From the NCBI RefSeq assembly GCF_965638725.1, contig NC_134961.1, positions 6,354,641-6,418,640 on the forward strand: a stretch of DNA of 64,000 nt, written 5' to 3'. A program made the translations under genes and the position numbers. The number at the start of each line of letters is the position of its first letter. Within the stretch, counting starts at the first letter, position 1. This DNA comes from Aptenodytes patagonicus. Its lineage: Eukaryota > Chordata > Aves > Sphenisciformes > Spheniscidae. This document shows, piece by piece, positions 25,822-38,724 of this stretch. The notes beneath the pieces are model-generated. The model was given only the letters and a program-made list of their open reading frames with translations. It was not told the origin of the DNA and did no database searches.

Positions 25822-27444
25822 TATCAAAAAACCACAGACCCGAAACCACATCCAGTGCTCCAGCCAAGAGAGAAAGTGCTGGCATCACATGGTAATAATT
25901 TTTCTTTGGGAGATTTCAGCATCTTTTTAGGCAGGAGAAAGGAGAAAAAAACCCCAACAAACCCGCAATAGGAGCTCTGGCTTTTGCACATAAGCTGCAG
26001 AAGTGGCAAAAGCCTCTTGAAGGGGTGCAGCAATGGAAACTGCCCCTGCAGTGACGCCGAGGGAAGGTGCAGGTGTGTGTCCGGGTGCCTGGGGACAGGC
26101 CAGCACCAAGGGAAGAATTCACCCCCACTGTCCCATGCACCTCCGTGCTGAAAAACAAACCGGGGGCTCTTTGCTTCTGTGTGAGCAGATTTGGGGCCGG
26201 TCTCAGGAAGGTGATGTGCAGCAGCAGTATGCTGTTTTCCCTCCCCGCTTCACAGGTTTAGGGGATAACGCCTTATGCCAAACCATCCATGGCAGGATGC
26301 GATGAGTATTAGCGTCGTCCTATGAACGGGAAAGGAAGGGGAGGTCAAACACAAGCACAGGGGCGAAACTTCCTCAGCGTGTGTTTGCAGACAGTCTTCT
26401 CCCATCACGACCTATTTGCTGGTGTTGTGTTTTGCACTAACTTTTCCATGACACTCAGAAATGGCTGGACAGCAAATTGCCACTATTTCACGTAATTGGG
26501 ACTGAATTACCGACTCCTCTGGCTAACTGCAGCAATTACAGCCAGGGTGCCACGAGGGTCTGTGCGGGACGGGAGGCGTGGAGACAGTCTCCGAAGGAGA
26601 CTGAGCAGAGGGCATCTTCAGAGAAGCCGTCCAGCCCTGTCCTGCCTGGGCTGGCCCATCTGCAGAGGAACGCGCGGTGGTCCGGGCCACACGCGAGTCC
26701 CTCGGGAAGGCTGGTGGCTGCCAGAGTCCAGGCGCTCACGGCAGCAATGAGGCTGCAGAACCAAGCACAGCATGGCACGCTGCTGCATGCCGGCAGGGTC
26801 ACCCCTTAGCCAGGAGATAATGGGGGATGTAGGACAGATTGCTGTTGTCCAAGGGACTGCTGAGACAAAGTCACTCGGGAGAGCAAGGAGCAGACACGGG
26901 GGGTTTCAGAGCGCGCTGAACGTTGCACACCTCCCTGGCTCCGGGGCAGAGCAGCACTGCACCAGTGCTGTTTGATTTTGGTGCCCACATTTTCTTTGCT
27001 GAAATTGCAAACTTGGCCATTTCCAGCCCTTGGAAAAAAGCACATTAGTGGCTTTATTTAAAGCCAGGTTTGGGCTCTGAAGTTGGTGGGGGTTTTATTT
27101 GTTTGTTTTTTTCTGTCTTTTTTCTTTTTCTGTTTTGCAACTGCCTCCCATTAACTGTAAAAGAGGAAGTTAAAAGAGGTGGGTATCCTATATAGTGCAA
27201 GCTCCGGCGCCATTCCTGCACCGAGACTGAAAAAGAAAAGCAATGCTTTTGATTGTTCTGAGAACAGCAGGAGGGGAAAGGTGTGTTTTGTCCTCTCGCA
27301 ATGCCCTCCCCCACTTCAGATCACAACTCGGTGCTTTAAATATTCCTCCCCCGCAGTCCTCTTGCTCTGTTGCCTGCCCTGCACCAGACCCCAGCACTTG
27401 GACCCCTCACCACTCCGTGGGGGCACATGCTGGCCAGGTCATGA

Positions 27445-27463
27445 TTTTTTTTTTGGGGGGGGG
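27445..27463. repeat. T10-G9 homopolymer junction
   Basis: A run of ten T passes directly into nine G. Prone to slippage and to sequencing error. Confidence 0.8.
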
Positions 27464-27827
27464 AAACAGTCTCTGCCTTACGTAATGAGGGATGAGATGT
27501 GAGAGCACCCTGGGAACCTCTCGGCTTTTTCAAAACCCCTTCAAAGCCTCCCCATCCCTCCCTGACCCAGCCAGGCAGGGGACATCTCAGCCGAGGTCCT
27601 CAGAAATGTCCCCCATCGCTGCTCCAGCTGCTGATGTGCCCCAGCTCCTCAAGGCTCTGCACCGCTGTACCACCGCCCAGCGGTCGCCCGTCTCCCATAG
27701 CTCAGAGCCCTGGATTGGAGGGAGGAGACAGCTGTCACGATGGAAAAGGGCTTTTGCATGTCTTTTCAGCATTAGATGAGAAACAAAACAACCTTTAAAG
27801 CTGTAGGTGGACGTGGGTTATATAAGG

Positions 27828-27915
27828 GAGAACTCAAGTTGTTTGCAGATGACATGTTGGGAACGTTTTTATATTGGTGGTGTTAAATAAAACTAGCAGG
27901 TGATTAAAACAGACT
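27828..27915 (+). repeat. Possible LINE relic with FADD reverse-transcriptase motif
   Basis: CTCAAGTTGTTTGCAGATGAC encodes LKLFADD, the catalytic motif of CR1-type RTs (usually FADD). The following GGTGGTGTTAAATAA resembles the next part of such elements. The match is short and stops soon follow, so chance similarity is possible. Confidence 0.3.
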
Positions 27916-28186
27916 GCAGCACGATTTTTTTCTTAAATTCAAAAATCCGCAACCAGCGTGATGAGGAGAGGGAATAGGGACTATTGGGGAGCGAGGGCTG
28001 CCCCCATAACAAGGGGGAGGGAAGATTTACAGGTGCCGCCAGTGCTGTACCGGGAGGATCCGTTAGCAAGGACCAGTGAGGCGAAATGTAGAGGTTTGCT
28101 GCTGTCCCGGCACGAACCTGAGCAGCGTCCAGCTCTCCATGAGTCACCCTCCGGTGCTGGGCTCCTCCAGCCCAGCCTTCCTGGAG

Positions 28187-28211
28187 CCCCCCCATCCCCG
28201 TCCCCGTCCCC
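28187..28211 (-). other. Canonical G-quadruplex motif
   Basis: The minus strand carries four G-runs of at least four (GGGG-AC-GGGG-AC-GGGG-AT-G7) with two-base loops, a very stable quadruplex pattern. It sits inside a GC-rich stretch (about 27.96-28.35 kb). Confidence 0.7.
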
Positions 28212-29547
28212 TTCCGCTGCAGCGGTGGTCCCCGTCCCAGCCCCGCACAGACGGGCAGGAGCAGACTGCGCCGGGCAGAAGCCTCCTGGAAACGGGCACA
28301 CGGAGCCCGTCTGCAAGGGGGGCAACGCGGCTGCAGCCTTTCCAAAGCTGCCAGGAAAAGAAAAACCTTACTCATGCTCTTTTTGGAGGGGTTTCAAACA
28401 GCCTCTAAGAAAATAAATGACTTTGCCTCACAAATGCCAACCAAAAGCCTTTCCTGTCATCTTCTCTGTCCTGGATTAAACACCGAATTTGTGTAATCTT
28501 TTCTCATCTATCATGTTTCTCAAGTACCCTGCTCTCCTCTTGATGCTGGTCAGCACCTTTCGTGGGAGAGGTTCCTCCGTCTGTCCTGCACCGGTGCCTC
28601 CAAAGCCACCCCGTTGGAGTTGCTGCATTCATTTACTTGGTCCCACAAATCACCTGAACTCCAGAAGCAAATATTCTGCATTAACGCATTTGTGTCTGTC
28701 TGCTGTCAGTAGAGGCACCACATCGATGCCTTTTCAGGATTTGGGGCTATCTGCCTCCCAGAAGCAGATCAGCAGCGTGTCCTGAGCACCCTACGCACGC
28801 TTCGGAGAGTTTCTTTCCTTCCTTTGTCATCTGTCAAATATTTATAATTAGAACACAATTAGTAAACAGTATCTATAAGCCCTGCTGAGACACGGGAGCT
28901 GCTTGGCATCAAGTACGTCCTTGCAACAAGAACCAATGCAAACAAAAGTGCAAAGGCAGATGCCGAAGCCCTTAAAGCAGAGGGACACCGCCCTGGAGAT
29001 CGGAGTTTGGTTCCTGGCTCTGCTGCCGACAGCGTGGGGTTTGGGGAAAGCTCCCCTCCGCCCCCCTGGGGGTGGCGCGTCTCTTCTCCCATTCTCCATC
29101 GCCTATTTTCAGACTAAGTTCTTCAGGGCAAAAAAAAAAAGTATATAAAAAAAAGTAATCAGAGTACAAGTGGGTAGAGCGCTGGTTTTACAGGGGGCTG
29201 TGAGACTGCCACTGAGCTTACTTGCATGGATATAAAAATAGTTTATAGATGTAACAATAGAAAGAGTGCTTGGGGCTCTGAAAATTATCTTAGCTGGTCA
29301 AAAACTGTCCAAAACCAGTCTATATGAGATATTTTTATTTTTACTCTGAAACTTAGGACAGAAGAAAAATGTTATGGTAACCAGCACCTGGCATCAGAGC
29401 CGGTGTCTCCAGATTAAACAGGTTTTCTGCCTCTTAAAATGACAGCCTCCTTTTTCGAAATAATAATCACATTCAAGGAAGAAGGATATTTCTGTTTATA
29501 CAGTTGATTTATAACGCTTGGCTTTTGTCCATGCAGGGAGCAAGGGG

Positions 29548-29562
29548 AAAAAAAAAAAAAAA
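29548..29562. repeat. A15 homopolymer
   Basis: Fifteen A after CAAGGGG. No retroposed unit is recognised upstream. Confidence 0.8.
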
Positions 29563-30720
29563 TCAGTTCTGCACACTGCTGAAGGCTTGCAACAAATTAA
29601 TAGGAAACTGTGTGCGATAGAGGAGCGAGTTCAGGGCATGCTGAGCCCGTCTGCCTCCTCTCTGCTAGAGAGAGCGGGGGCGGTTATTGCAACGAATGCA
29701 CTGAGAAATTAAACAATACTCTGCTAGAAAATGGACACACCTATGGTAAACTCAAGGGACATAAATGATCAGCTGGCAAAGCCATGGTTTTCTTTGCAGC
29801 CTTGGTGTGCTAAAATTGGTCTGGTCAGCAGGGAAGTGAATGCTTCTGTCTAATCGGTTCACTGACGAAGTGCCTCGGTTTTTAGGAGGGTGCTGGCTTC
29901 GTGCTGCAGGAAGAGGAGCTTTGCCTATTTGGGAGCATGAGCTCGAGGACGAGCATTTACGGCTTGGAAAGGACATGCGGAGACGCACACATATACGAGC
30001 TCTTGCTCCAGGTAGCCAACGTTAGTGACCCTCTGCTGAACCGGAGATGTGGGTCAGCTGCGGCGTGCCGGGATGCCGGAGCCTCCGTGCTCTGCAAACG
30101 CATTTCCCTGTGCGGTCAGGCCACGGCCACAGCTCTGCTTGCGTAAAAAGGCGTCGGAAACGTCTCAGCCAGTGTCCACAGGCACGCTTATCCTTTCTCC
30201 TTTTAAGTGAAGGCATATCTTTTATTTTTTTTTAGCTTTCAAACACACTATATGTAATGGCTGAAGTTATTTGAGTTGTAACCAGCTCTTTAAACAAAAA
30301 GGCATGTTTTATATGGATTTTTCCACCGTGCTGAACTCGGTGAGAGTGCTGTGTGTTTGCTCTCCCCTCCCGCTCAAGGCTGGGGCTGTGTGCCATGACA
30401 ACGCCTGCACCACGTGGCAGAGAGACACACAGATGCCTCCTATGGAAACGTTAAATATTAAACCAAGTTTCCTCCTGGCTTTCTGCCGGGGTGTCATTTT
30501 GCATCACAACAGCCCCCTGGCATTCACAAAATGCAGCCAGACCTCTGCGGTGTTTAACTAACAGCCCAGACGATGCACGGGGAGCCGGGAGGGTGTGTGC
30601 AGAGATATGATTAATGCAGCGGCTGTGCTAAACTCCAAAACGAAGTGGAAAAAGTGAAGAGCAGCTCTCCATGCCCTGCCCTGTCAGCCAGGCAGCCCAG
30701 GCAGAGTTTTTCAAAGCCTC

Positions 30721-30960
30721 TAATATCGTAATCCCCAACTGATAATCTAATTTAATGCAATAAAATGTATACTTACATGTGCACGTGTGAGTGTGTGGTG
30801 CTTTCAAGTGGCCAATTGCACAAAGCCAAAAATAATTGCTAGCTAATTGGAATTTAAACAGCAGCGTGTGAATGATAATTGGGAACTGCTTAAGAATAAT
30901 TTACTAAATAGCGTGAAAGCTATGATTTCACAACAGAGTGAGAAAACATTTATGGCTAAA
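30721..30960. promoter_or_regulatory. AT-rich homeodomain-site cluster, candidate enhancer
   Basis: TAAT/ATTA cores are dense here. They include CCAATTGCACAAAGCC and, shortly after, AATAATTGCTAGCTAATTGG, which is nearly palindromic around GCTAGC. The stretch has no simple repeat and no ORF. The look is that of a conserved developmental enhancer, but conservation cannot be judged from one sequence. Confidence 0.25.
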
Positions 30961-31108
30961 GCCTGCTTCTGAGTGGGACTGAAAGCTTTCTGGATGAGAA
31001 GTGCTGCATATAATAGGCAACGAGGAGAAGTGGGTGGCTTTCTCCAGGCTGCTGGAGCCTTCCAGGGCTGCTCACGCTGAGCAATATTTGCAAAGGGGAA
31101 ACGAGACG

Positions 31109-31366
31109 ACCTGGATAAATATAGGTTAATCAGCCTTACCGTGAACCTGTCAAAGTAACAGAATCGCTGATGATCTCTAATGAAGAGTTAATGGAGGGTA
31201 ACGTGGCCAATGCCAATCAGCCAGGACTGGTGGGAAACAGATCTCGTAGACCTAATTTCTATTATATATTACAAGTTTATTTGATGCAGGTACGCAGACT
31301 TTGGCAAAACACTGGTCAAAACCTTTTAATTAAAAATTGAAAGGGATACTAATTCAGGCTGGCACG
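31109..31366 (+). repeat. Ancient CR1/L3-like LINE relic (reverse-transcriptase region)
   Basis: The plus strand reads DKYRLISLTVNLSK and, about 90 bases later, NQPGLVGNRSRRPNF. These correspond to the LINE RT motifs with the pattern (N)YRxISLTxxxxK and NQHGFxxxRS. DNA further on (TATTACAAGTTTATTTGATG, then CCTTTTAATTAAAAATTGAA) follows the same order as old amniote CR1-type elements, with a deletion between. Stops and indels break it. The family is assigned from motif order, not from a library search. Confidence 0.55.
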
Positions 31367-34300
31367 GAGAGATGGGCAAGCGTGTTTGCAGCAGCATATT
31401 GGGGAGGGATGATCTCTCCTGGCGTCCGGGTTAACGAGGCACGATGCCACGAGGCCTGATCGTGATGGACCCGATCAGCTTTGCCGGGAACCTGCTGAAT
31501 AACCAAGTGGTACTCTTAAAATTGACTATAACTGCACTAAGCTGCAACATTGATTCATCATTAAACCTCATCTACAAGCTGTCAAGCTTTAGACATTTAA
31601 GGCCCTGTTCTGAAATCTAAATTTGGAGATCCTGAAAGATTTGAATCTTGGTTTTGAGTTAAGCCTTTTTTAAATGGAAATGGGAGTTCACAGTGGTCAT
31701 AAATAGCATATCCATCTCCCCTTGTATCCACCTTCCCTTTGCACAAAAAGCAGCTTTGTTTTGCTGAATAACCTCTTAGGCAGGACTTAGAGCATGAATT
31801 CACTTTAAACCCTGGGCTTAGCGTGATTAATGCTAGCTAATCTTACGAGGCTTTAGGCGTGTGTTGAGAACGCTGTCTAAGCCCTTTCTGTGCATCACCT
31901 TTTGGGGAGAGGTTTGTAGCCATTCTCACAGCTTCTGTCTGATGGCGGGAAGAGCGTTTGCTCAGGTCTGTGGCACACCTCATGGAAGTTTCACACCATC
32001 TAACATAGAAGGCGGCTCGACTTATTCTGTGCATTTTCTCAACCCCCCCGTTACTTAGAGTAATATTAGGCAACGGGCACTGTTCCTGCCTTCAGACTCT
32101 CCAACTCTCTTACTTCGCTCCAGTATCTCACAGAATGTCCAGAGCATCTAGCTAGCTGGTAACCTGTTTCCCATAAAATGGGAAGAAGTAGATTAAAGCA
32201 GGTGCACAGATTCACCGAATAGCGTTTCATGCCCACGAAGCTCAAATCCCATTCCCCAGCTGTTTGGGACAGACTCCGATACAGGGATACATGAGTGGCT
32301 GGACACCTCTCTTTAATTGACAGGGTGTTTTTGCAGTTGCTAGCGATTAGGTGACAGCACGGCCAGTATCAGATGGTTTGGCTTGTCCCATCCAGGATCT
32401 AGTGCCTGCGTGGGCTCCCTGGCTGGGAGGGCTTCTGCACCTTCTGAGCAGGTCACCCCATTACCCACATTTCATATGCAATCGTAGAAACTGGATGAGC
32501 AAATTACATGTGCAGTTTAGAGACGTGTTATTTAAAAATCCAATCCGGTGACAGACCCAAATCAAAATAGCTAAACCCAGGAAGAAGTCCTTGGCACAGC
32601 ACCAGCGTTCGGTGTTCGGGTAGCTTTGTCACACTGGCTGTATTTGTACAGAAACCAAAATGAGCTGAGAAGGAAAATATTTCTCTTTGTTGTTTTGTTT
32701 CGAGGACGAAAGAGAGTTTTGATTTTTCACTTTCATTTCCTTTCCAGTTTTTAGATTACTTGTAATTATATGGTGCCGAGCAAATAGATGGTGCTCTACC
32801 TTTTTGTAAATGACTTGGAAGTTTTCTTTAATCCCTTGGTAGGGTTCACCTGGTATGTCATTCATCACGCCGCTGCTCTGCATTCCAGCAACTGGGCTCA
32901 TTTAATTTGCTAGGCTGAATGAAATAGCTTTATCATGCCTGCTTATACAGAAGTAATGATGGGTAGAACCCCGTAGCACATAATAATTGCCATTTTCCAC
33001 AGAGAGATGCATGCATGTTCTCAGAATAATCTTAAAAAAGTCTCACTCATGAGAGTGAGACGGGCTGTGGACAACAGAGTAAAAATGATGGAGGGTGGTT
33101 TTCTTCCCAGATTTCTTTTTTTAAATGTCTAGTTTTCAGTTTTAAAATGGTATTTGCTGGTTGAATCACTGGGCTGTGAGACACCATGCTCCCCCGCCCC
33201 ACGCTCGGCAAGAGCAGCTGCAGGTCCTGTCTCTCCCTGTGGGCAAAACGTCCCCACAGCCACATCCCCAGGAACTGTTTCAGCGTGTTCTGGGTTTGAG
33301 CCTCTAACACGCTCATCCCCTCATAAAAATGTCAGTCTGAAACCCACCTTTCACCTGAGACGTTTCTGTCAGGAAAGGAAACTGAAAATAGATTGCGATA
33401 ATTCTTCACCGGGGAGATAAATGCAAGGGATGGGTCCCGACAAACCCTTTTGTCCGAGGACGCGTTGCCTGCCCGGCTCAGCTCAACCCCACCGATTCTG
33501 GCAGCGCATTGACATGTGTCGGTCACCCCAGCGCAATCAATACGCTGACATTTCGGGTCGTCCTCGCAGACCTTTCCCCGGCACAAAGGAGCTCAGGCTC
33601 CCTTTGCCCGGAGGGTTTCGCATCGCAGCCCACCTCTCCCTCCCCTCCGCTCCCCTGGCTGAGCCCGGGCAGCTCAGGGTGCTGAGCCCTGGCAGCGTTT
33701 CTGCTCTTGGATGGCTCACGGCTCCTCTTGTAATCTCCTATTAAACACTCCCCGGCTATCTCTGCTCAGGCTTCACACTTATTTACTGTGCCGTGGCAGA
33801 CAGGGCTGAAGCTATTGGTGAATTTTGATTCCCTGGTGGCAGCTGCAGAAGCAATGTGGGAGAGTTGGCTGAGATATCAATAAACTAAACCTGTCCCCTC
33901 TGGTCCTCTGAGAATTATTCTTCATTTCTTAAATTGAGGCTATTTTATGAAGTCATAGATTTTTGCTCTGAACCTTTAAAGAATACCCAGCCAGAGAGTT
34001 TTCCAAGAGCAAGGACCTGTGATTTAAAAGTGGGAGCAAAAATCACTCATCTGTGTGAGGGAATCAGAGATGAGGCAGTTTGATAATTAAATAAAGAATT
34101 ACAGAATGTGCTTTATAAACAGATTCAGTGCCAAAATTTTGCTGCCCTCGTGTTACTCCTGAGTTGCCACAAACCCCAGGAAGAAAGTCTTTGCTATTAA
34201 GGACTAATTGAAGGAAACAGAGAGAAAAATCTTCAGGCAAGCCAGGGGCAGAGATGAGCACCGAAAGCTCAGGACAGCCTGGGCAGAGCGTGAGATGTCC

Positions 34301-37300
34301 CCTGCACGAGCTGTGCTCAGGTACAAGGCTGCTTTACCACCATGAGATGTGCGTGCTCCTGGCTCACGTCAAATGCCGAGCAAAGTACACAGACTTGAAT
34401 CTCTCTCCCTGGCATTTAGTTTAATGCTTTCAATCTTTCTTACCTGCCAAGGTATGAGCCCTCACACAGACAACTCATACGGCTCCAGTGCCGTATCATT
34501 CATCGAGCCGTGAACGCCTCAGACGGGAATCCACATGCCCGTGGCAGCAGGGAGGGGTGATTTCAGCTGGTCTGGTATAATTTTGGAGACCATTTTTTTC
34601 GTATTGATTTGGGTCTCATTTTTAAGCAGATGCAACATTGTCGGTAGTGTAAGACCTGGATGGGAAGAGGCGTCTGGCCGTTCAGCTGGAGCCGCCTGCT
34701 CGGGTGGACGCAGCACCAGGAACAACCACACCGATCTTTTTTCCACGCTGGCTGGCAGACTGAGGATCTCAGCTCGGCGCCCTGGACCCACAGCTAGCAG
34801 TGGCCAAAAGCATCATTTTTCTTCTTGCATCTGGAGAAAAAGAGGAGGAAGGGCAGCATGTAACATTGATCTGCGGGAGCGCTTGACATTGACATATACC
34901 ATGAGTATTTTTAGCATCCAAGCGCACTTTTTCTTGGCCACATCATGACACCTGAGACTACTCCTACAACATCAGTGTAAGGGTAATCGTTTTATGACGG
35001 GAGAGGAGAGGCACAGAAAGGTTAAATGATTTCTCTCCGTCTGCACAGTACGACAGCAGCAGACCGGGGAATAAATCTCAGGATCTCCCTGCACCTCCCC
35101 ACCGCAGCCTTGGAGGCCGTCAGCAGACCGGCGATGGTTCAAGGGCTAGCTGCCACTTCTGCACTCTTTAGCAGGTCTAATGGAGACACCTTTGTAAGAA
35201 AGGCAGGCAATGCATCACCTCCATGACAGTGGCATTCCCAGTGCCCTTCCCAGCTTGGCCAGCGCAGCTCCCATCCATCACCAAATGCATTTCAGCACTG
35301 TACTTCCAAAAGAGGCCGTAGTACAAGAACTTCTAGACACAGTAGCAGCAATTTCAGAGCAGTCCTAGGTAAGAGGTGACAGAGAGCACCGGGAACACTC
35401 CCACAGGGCAGGCAACTGCTACAGAGAGGTCTAATAAACTTGCAAAATCAGTTGAGTTTTTGGCCGAGAAGGGCACTGAGCTGGAGCTCTTCTGTTCCCA
35501 CTGGCCTCTGAGAGAGACTAGTAATAGCTGGAGAACTGATAAGAAGCAAAGCAGAGAGTTTTATTCAGACATCTTGACATGGAGAAATTGGCCTTCGATG
35601 GAAATCCACTCCTGTGAAATGTTTCTGGGAGTGGCAACGATCTCCATTCAGGATCTCTCAGGTTAATGACTTCCAGGCTGGTTCAAATTGGGTCGGCGTG
35701 ACAATCGGGGGCTGATTCTGTTTTCTCCTTGGCAATAGCGTAAGAGCAAAGCTGCTGGCAATGCTTACCAATGTTATTGCAGCCGAAGGCCTCCTATGCA
35801 CTGCCTGTGCATTTTAAAATCCTATTCTTGCACAACCACCACAAGTCAAATGAGCAACTGTGGCGAGATGCTTCTGTGCTGAGCCTACCTTTTCCTTTGT
35901 TAAATAAAAATCACGTCTCTCTGCTTTGATATTTCACGGTTGGCCACGGATCAGATGCATAGGATGAAGACAAAGCTGTCCATTCGTGTGGCCAGGAAGC
36001 AAAGTCTACGACTGATCTTAGTGATGCTCGGCATTAGGCTGGGTTCCTGTCTCAGGGCGGCAAGCGCTGATACGGAAGTGCAAAGAGGAGAAAGTATCTG
36101 CCAGGGGCATAATGCGGAGCACAGACTGAGCCGGAGCAGATCTGCCCGACCACGAACAGCAATTGCTGACAGGCAGATGTTTGTCTGGTCTTAAATTACA
36201 TTGCCTGCATGCCTGGAAAAGATCCTGTCTTATAAATAGCAGTGCTTCAATCCCTTATGGCTTTGCATATTCAGGTCCCACCATAAGGCATACGGGTGTT
36301 AGACAAAACTAGCTGGAAACGGGCCGTGGGTAGAAAGTGTCTAGGGGTGTCTGGCAGTGGGGTGTCTTGAGCTTCTTCATGGGAAGTTTTTGGTGAAGAG
36401 AGGGTGAGTGATTCGTCCTTTCTGTTCTGCACTGCACAGGAGGAGAAACCTGGGAAAGCACCATGCTCCTGGCTGGAAAAAAGGATTTTAAGGTTTTTGG
36501 CATTGAAGCGTTTCAGCAAGAGGCCGAATTCTCCATGAAAAGCAGACATTTACCATGAATATACAGAAGGTCCAGGCTGTAAAGCAGCATTTCCCCCACT
36601 CCAGTGCTGCCTTCATTTCCTGGGCAGGATCTCAGAGACCTTCAGCTGAGTAACAGCCCCAAAGAGATGCCAAGGATTGGGTGCTCCTTGCGGACTAAAA
36701 CCCAAATAGAGCCAGATTCCCAGCCCCGAGCGGTGCTGCCAGGGGGCTGTCCCCTGGGACAGGCTGCGGATGATCCTGCACAGTGCTGCATCTCATCACC
36801 TCCCACTCAATTCATGGAGCAGGGCTCACGACTTGCAGGGTTAGCCTCTATCTCTATGAGATCCATCTACTGCCAGTGTCAAACCACTGATGAGCGTGGA
36901 CCCAAACTTCGTCTCCTGCCTTTTTAGGAGGCAGACGATGGAGCTGTGCTGATGCAGCCGACTTGCACAAATGCCTGGAGAAGCAGGACTGCTTTCTCCT
37001 TCCCCAACCTGCCCCAAGCTCTCTCCTCACCAGCCAGCGGGGCTCAGCTCTCCTCCCACGCGTGCTGGCCCCAGTGATGCTGCAACTGGGCTCAGCACTA
37101 ACGGGGGCCGTTTGCCACGTACAACGGGCTCATTATGAGCTGCTCCCTGTTTTGGAACTCGAGGCATCCTGTCCGTGCTGCTTTCTGTGAGTAGCCATTT
37201 CTGCATATTGTACAGGCAGAAAAACAAATGTCATCTAACATTTTGGGGAGAAGGAGGGGGACAGCCAGTACGACTCACCCATGGACTAACCCGAAACATT

Positions 37301-38570
37301 CTGCATTACAATTTACTGTGATGGAAAGCTACAATTAGCTCTAATTAAGGCAGCCTCATTGCCTTGCCGAGAGCAGAGCTGCTGTCAGTTCCATTTTCTT
37401 ACCTTTCCACAACACCGACACGCTGCAATTCAGCAGATTAATACTCCTGGCACGAAGTACTCCCCATGTAACACTGATGAATGGGCGCTGAGGATTTATT
37501 ACTAATACGCTGCGGTGGGGCCCCGAGGCACTCCCAGCACCGGGCTCCCTCGGATAGGGGGTGCATTTATTTAGGGTAAAAAGTCAGAGCATAGAGGGTG
37601 CAGATGCGGGAAGTGCCCGGGGTGACGCCGTCCTCTGGCAGGGCTGGGATAAATCCACCTTCCTCTGTGTTACAGGTAGTGACGGACCCATTAGAGCACA
37701 GAGCCAGTTGCCTCCAGGCATTGCAAACTGAGTATGGTTCGTTGCTGTATGTCCTGAAGAGTCTCAGTGACATTTCTGAGCTGCGTCTCAGAAAACCGCT
37801 AATAAAAGGATAAACCCCAGAAGTTGTTATAAAGCATATCTCATAGATTTTTGTCTCAGTCAATGAGCATCACTGGGCTTCCTGGAAAGAGATTTAAGAC
37901 CCCCTTTCACATCCTTTCTTACGCTGACCTCTTTGCAAACTATTTCATGTGCCGATAAGGCATGTAACCTGCGCCTCTGCCTTAGGATGAGTGAGCATTT
38001 CTCTCCTCCGTCCTGCGATAACAGCCGGGGCTGCTCTGCTCTGTGTTCAGCGCAGTCATGAGCAAAGTGAGTCATTCTCACCTGCGATGCACTGTATTCA
38101 ATGAGCAGAGATGCTCCATTCTTGCAATTAAATGTAATTTCTCTGTTGCCCTAGAGAAAACAGAACCTTTCCTCTTTAGTGCAGCCGGTCTTTTACTGAG
38201 GCCAGGACAGGATTTTATTATAGCTGTGTCGCACGTGATACTGAGTCGAGACTTCTGCCATTTTGGGTCATGGTATTAACTGAAAAAAATCTCTGTTACA
38301 ATGGATGGATTCACATCATTGGATATCTTGAATCTTTTCCTGAAATCAGTCATCTTCAGGGATTAATACAGCTCTTGCTATGGGAGTGTCGAAGCCTCTG
38401 ACAATCGCACAGTATCTGTCCGCACACTCTTGGGCTTGGCCAGGAGCTGGATTCTCCCACGTGGGAAATTCCACCCCGTTTTGCTGCTTCTTTTGAAGCA
38501 GAAAGGAATTAAACATAAAGAAACGTTGTGATTCAAATGCAATGCTTTATGTGAATTTCAGACCATAAAA
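31367..38570. other. Gene-free interval
   Basis: Contains the CpG-rich block at 33.4 kb. No coding exon, RNA gene or young repeat is recognised. Confidence 0.55.
33421..33720. promoter_or_regulatory. CpG-rich block
   Basis: About 21 CpG in 300 bases at about 60% GC, again without the usual depletion. No recognisable exon is present. Possibly an orphan CpG island. Confidence 0.3.
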
Positions 38571-38724
38571 TGGTAGAATAATAGAATCATAGAATCATGG
38601 GTTTGGGTTGGAAGGGACCTCTAAAGGCCATCTAGTCCAACCCCCCTGCCATGGGCAGGGACATCTTCAACTAGAGCAGGTTGCTCAGAGCCCCATCCAG
38701 CCTGACCCGGAACGTTTCCAGGGA
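38571..38724 (-). repeat. CR1 LINE 3' fragment, 5'-truncated
   Basis: A clear avian CR1 end. The plus strand has a tail of TAGAATCATAGAATCATGGG, then GGTTGGAAGGGACCTCTAAA, CATCTAGTCCAACCCCCCTG, CCATGGGCAGGGACATCTTC and AGCAGGTTGCTCAGAGCCCC. Similarity stops at CCAGGGAT, so the copy is truncated at about 150 bases. The conserved sequence indicates a fairly recent insertion. No coding capacity. Confidence 0.93.

Larger units (their letters stand above)
25171..31108. other. Gene-free interval with GC-rich segments
   Basis: Holds the A17 run, the T10-G9 junction, the possible LINE fragment at 27.83 kb, the quadruplex at 28.19 kb and the homeodomain-site cluster at 30.7 kb. No coding exon is supported. 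Open frames on both strands in 27.5-28.4 kb follow from GC richness. Confidence 0.55.

Noticed and set aside
27893-28416. Pair of overlapping open frames of about 150-160 codons on opposite strands
   Set aside because: Pro/Ser/Arg-rich low-complexity translations caused by GC richness; no family match.
29170-29215. tRNA-like GGGTAGAGCGCTGG box A
   Set aside because: No B box (GGTTCGA) and no cloverleaf arms could be drawn.
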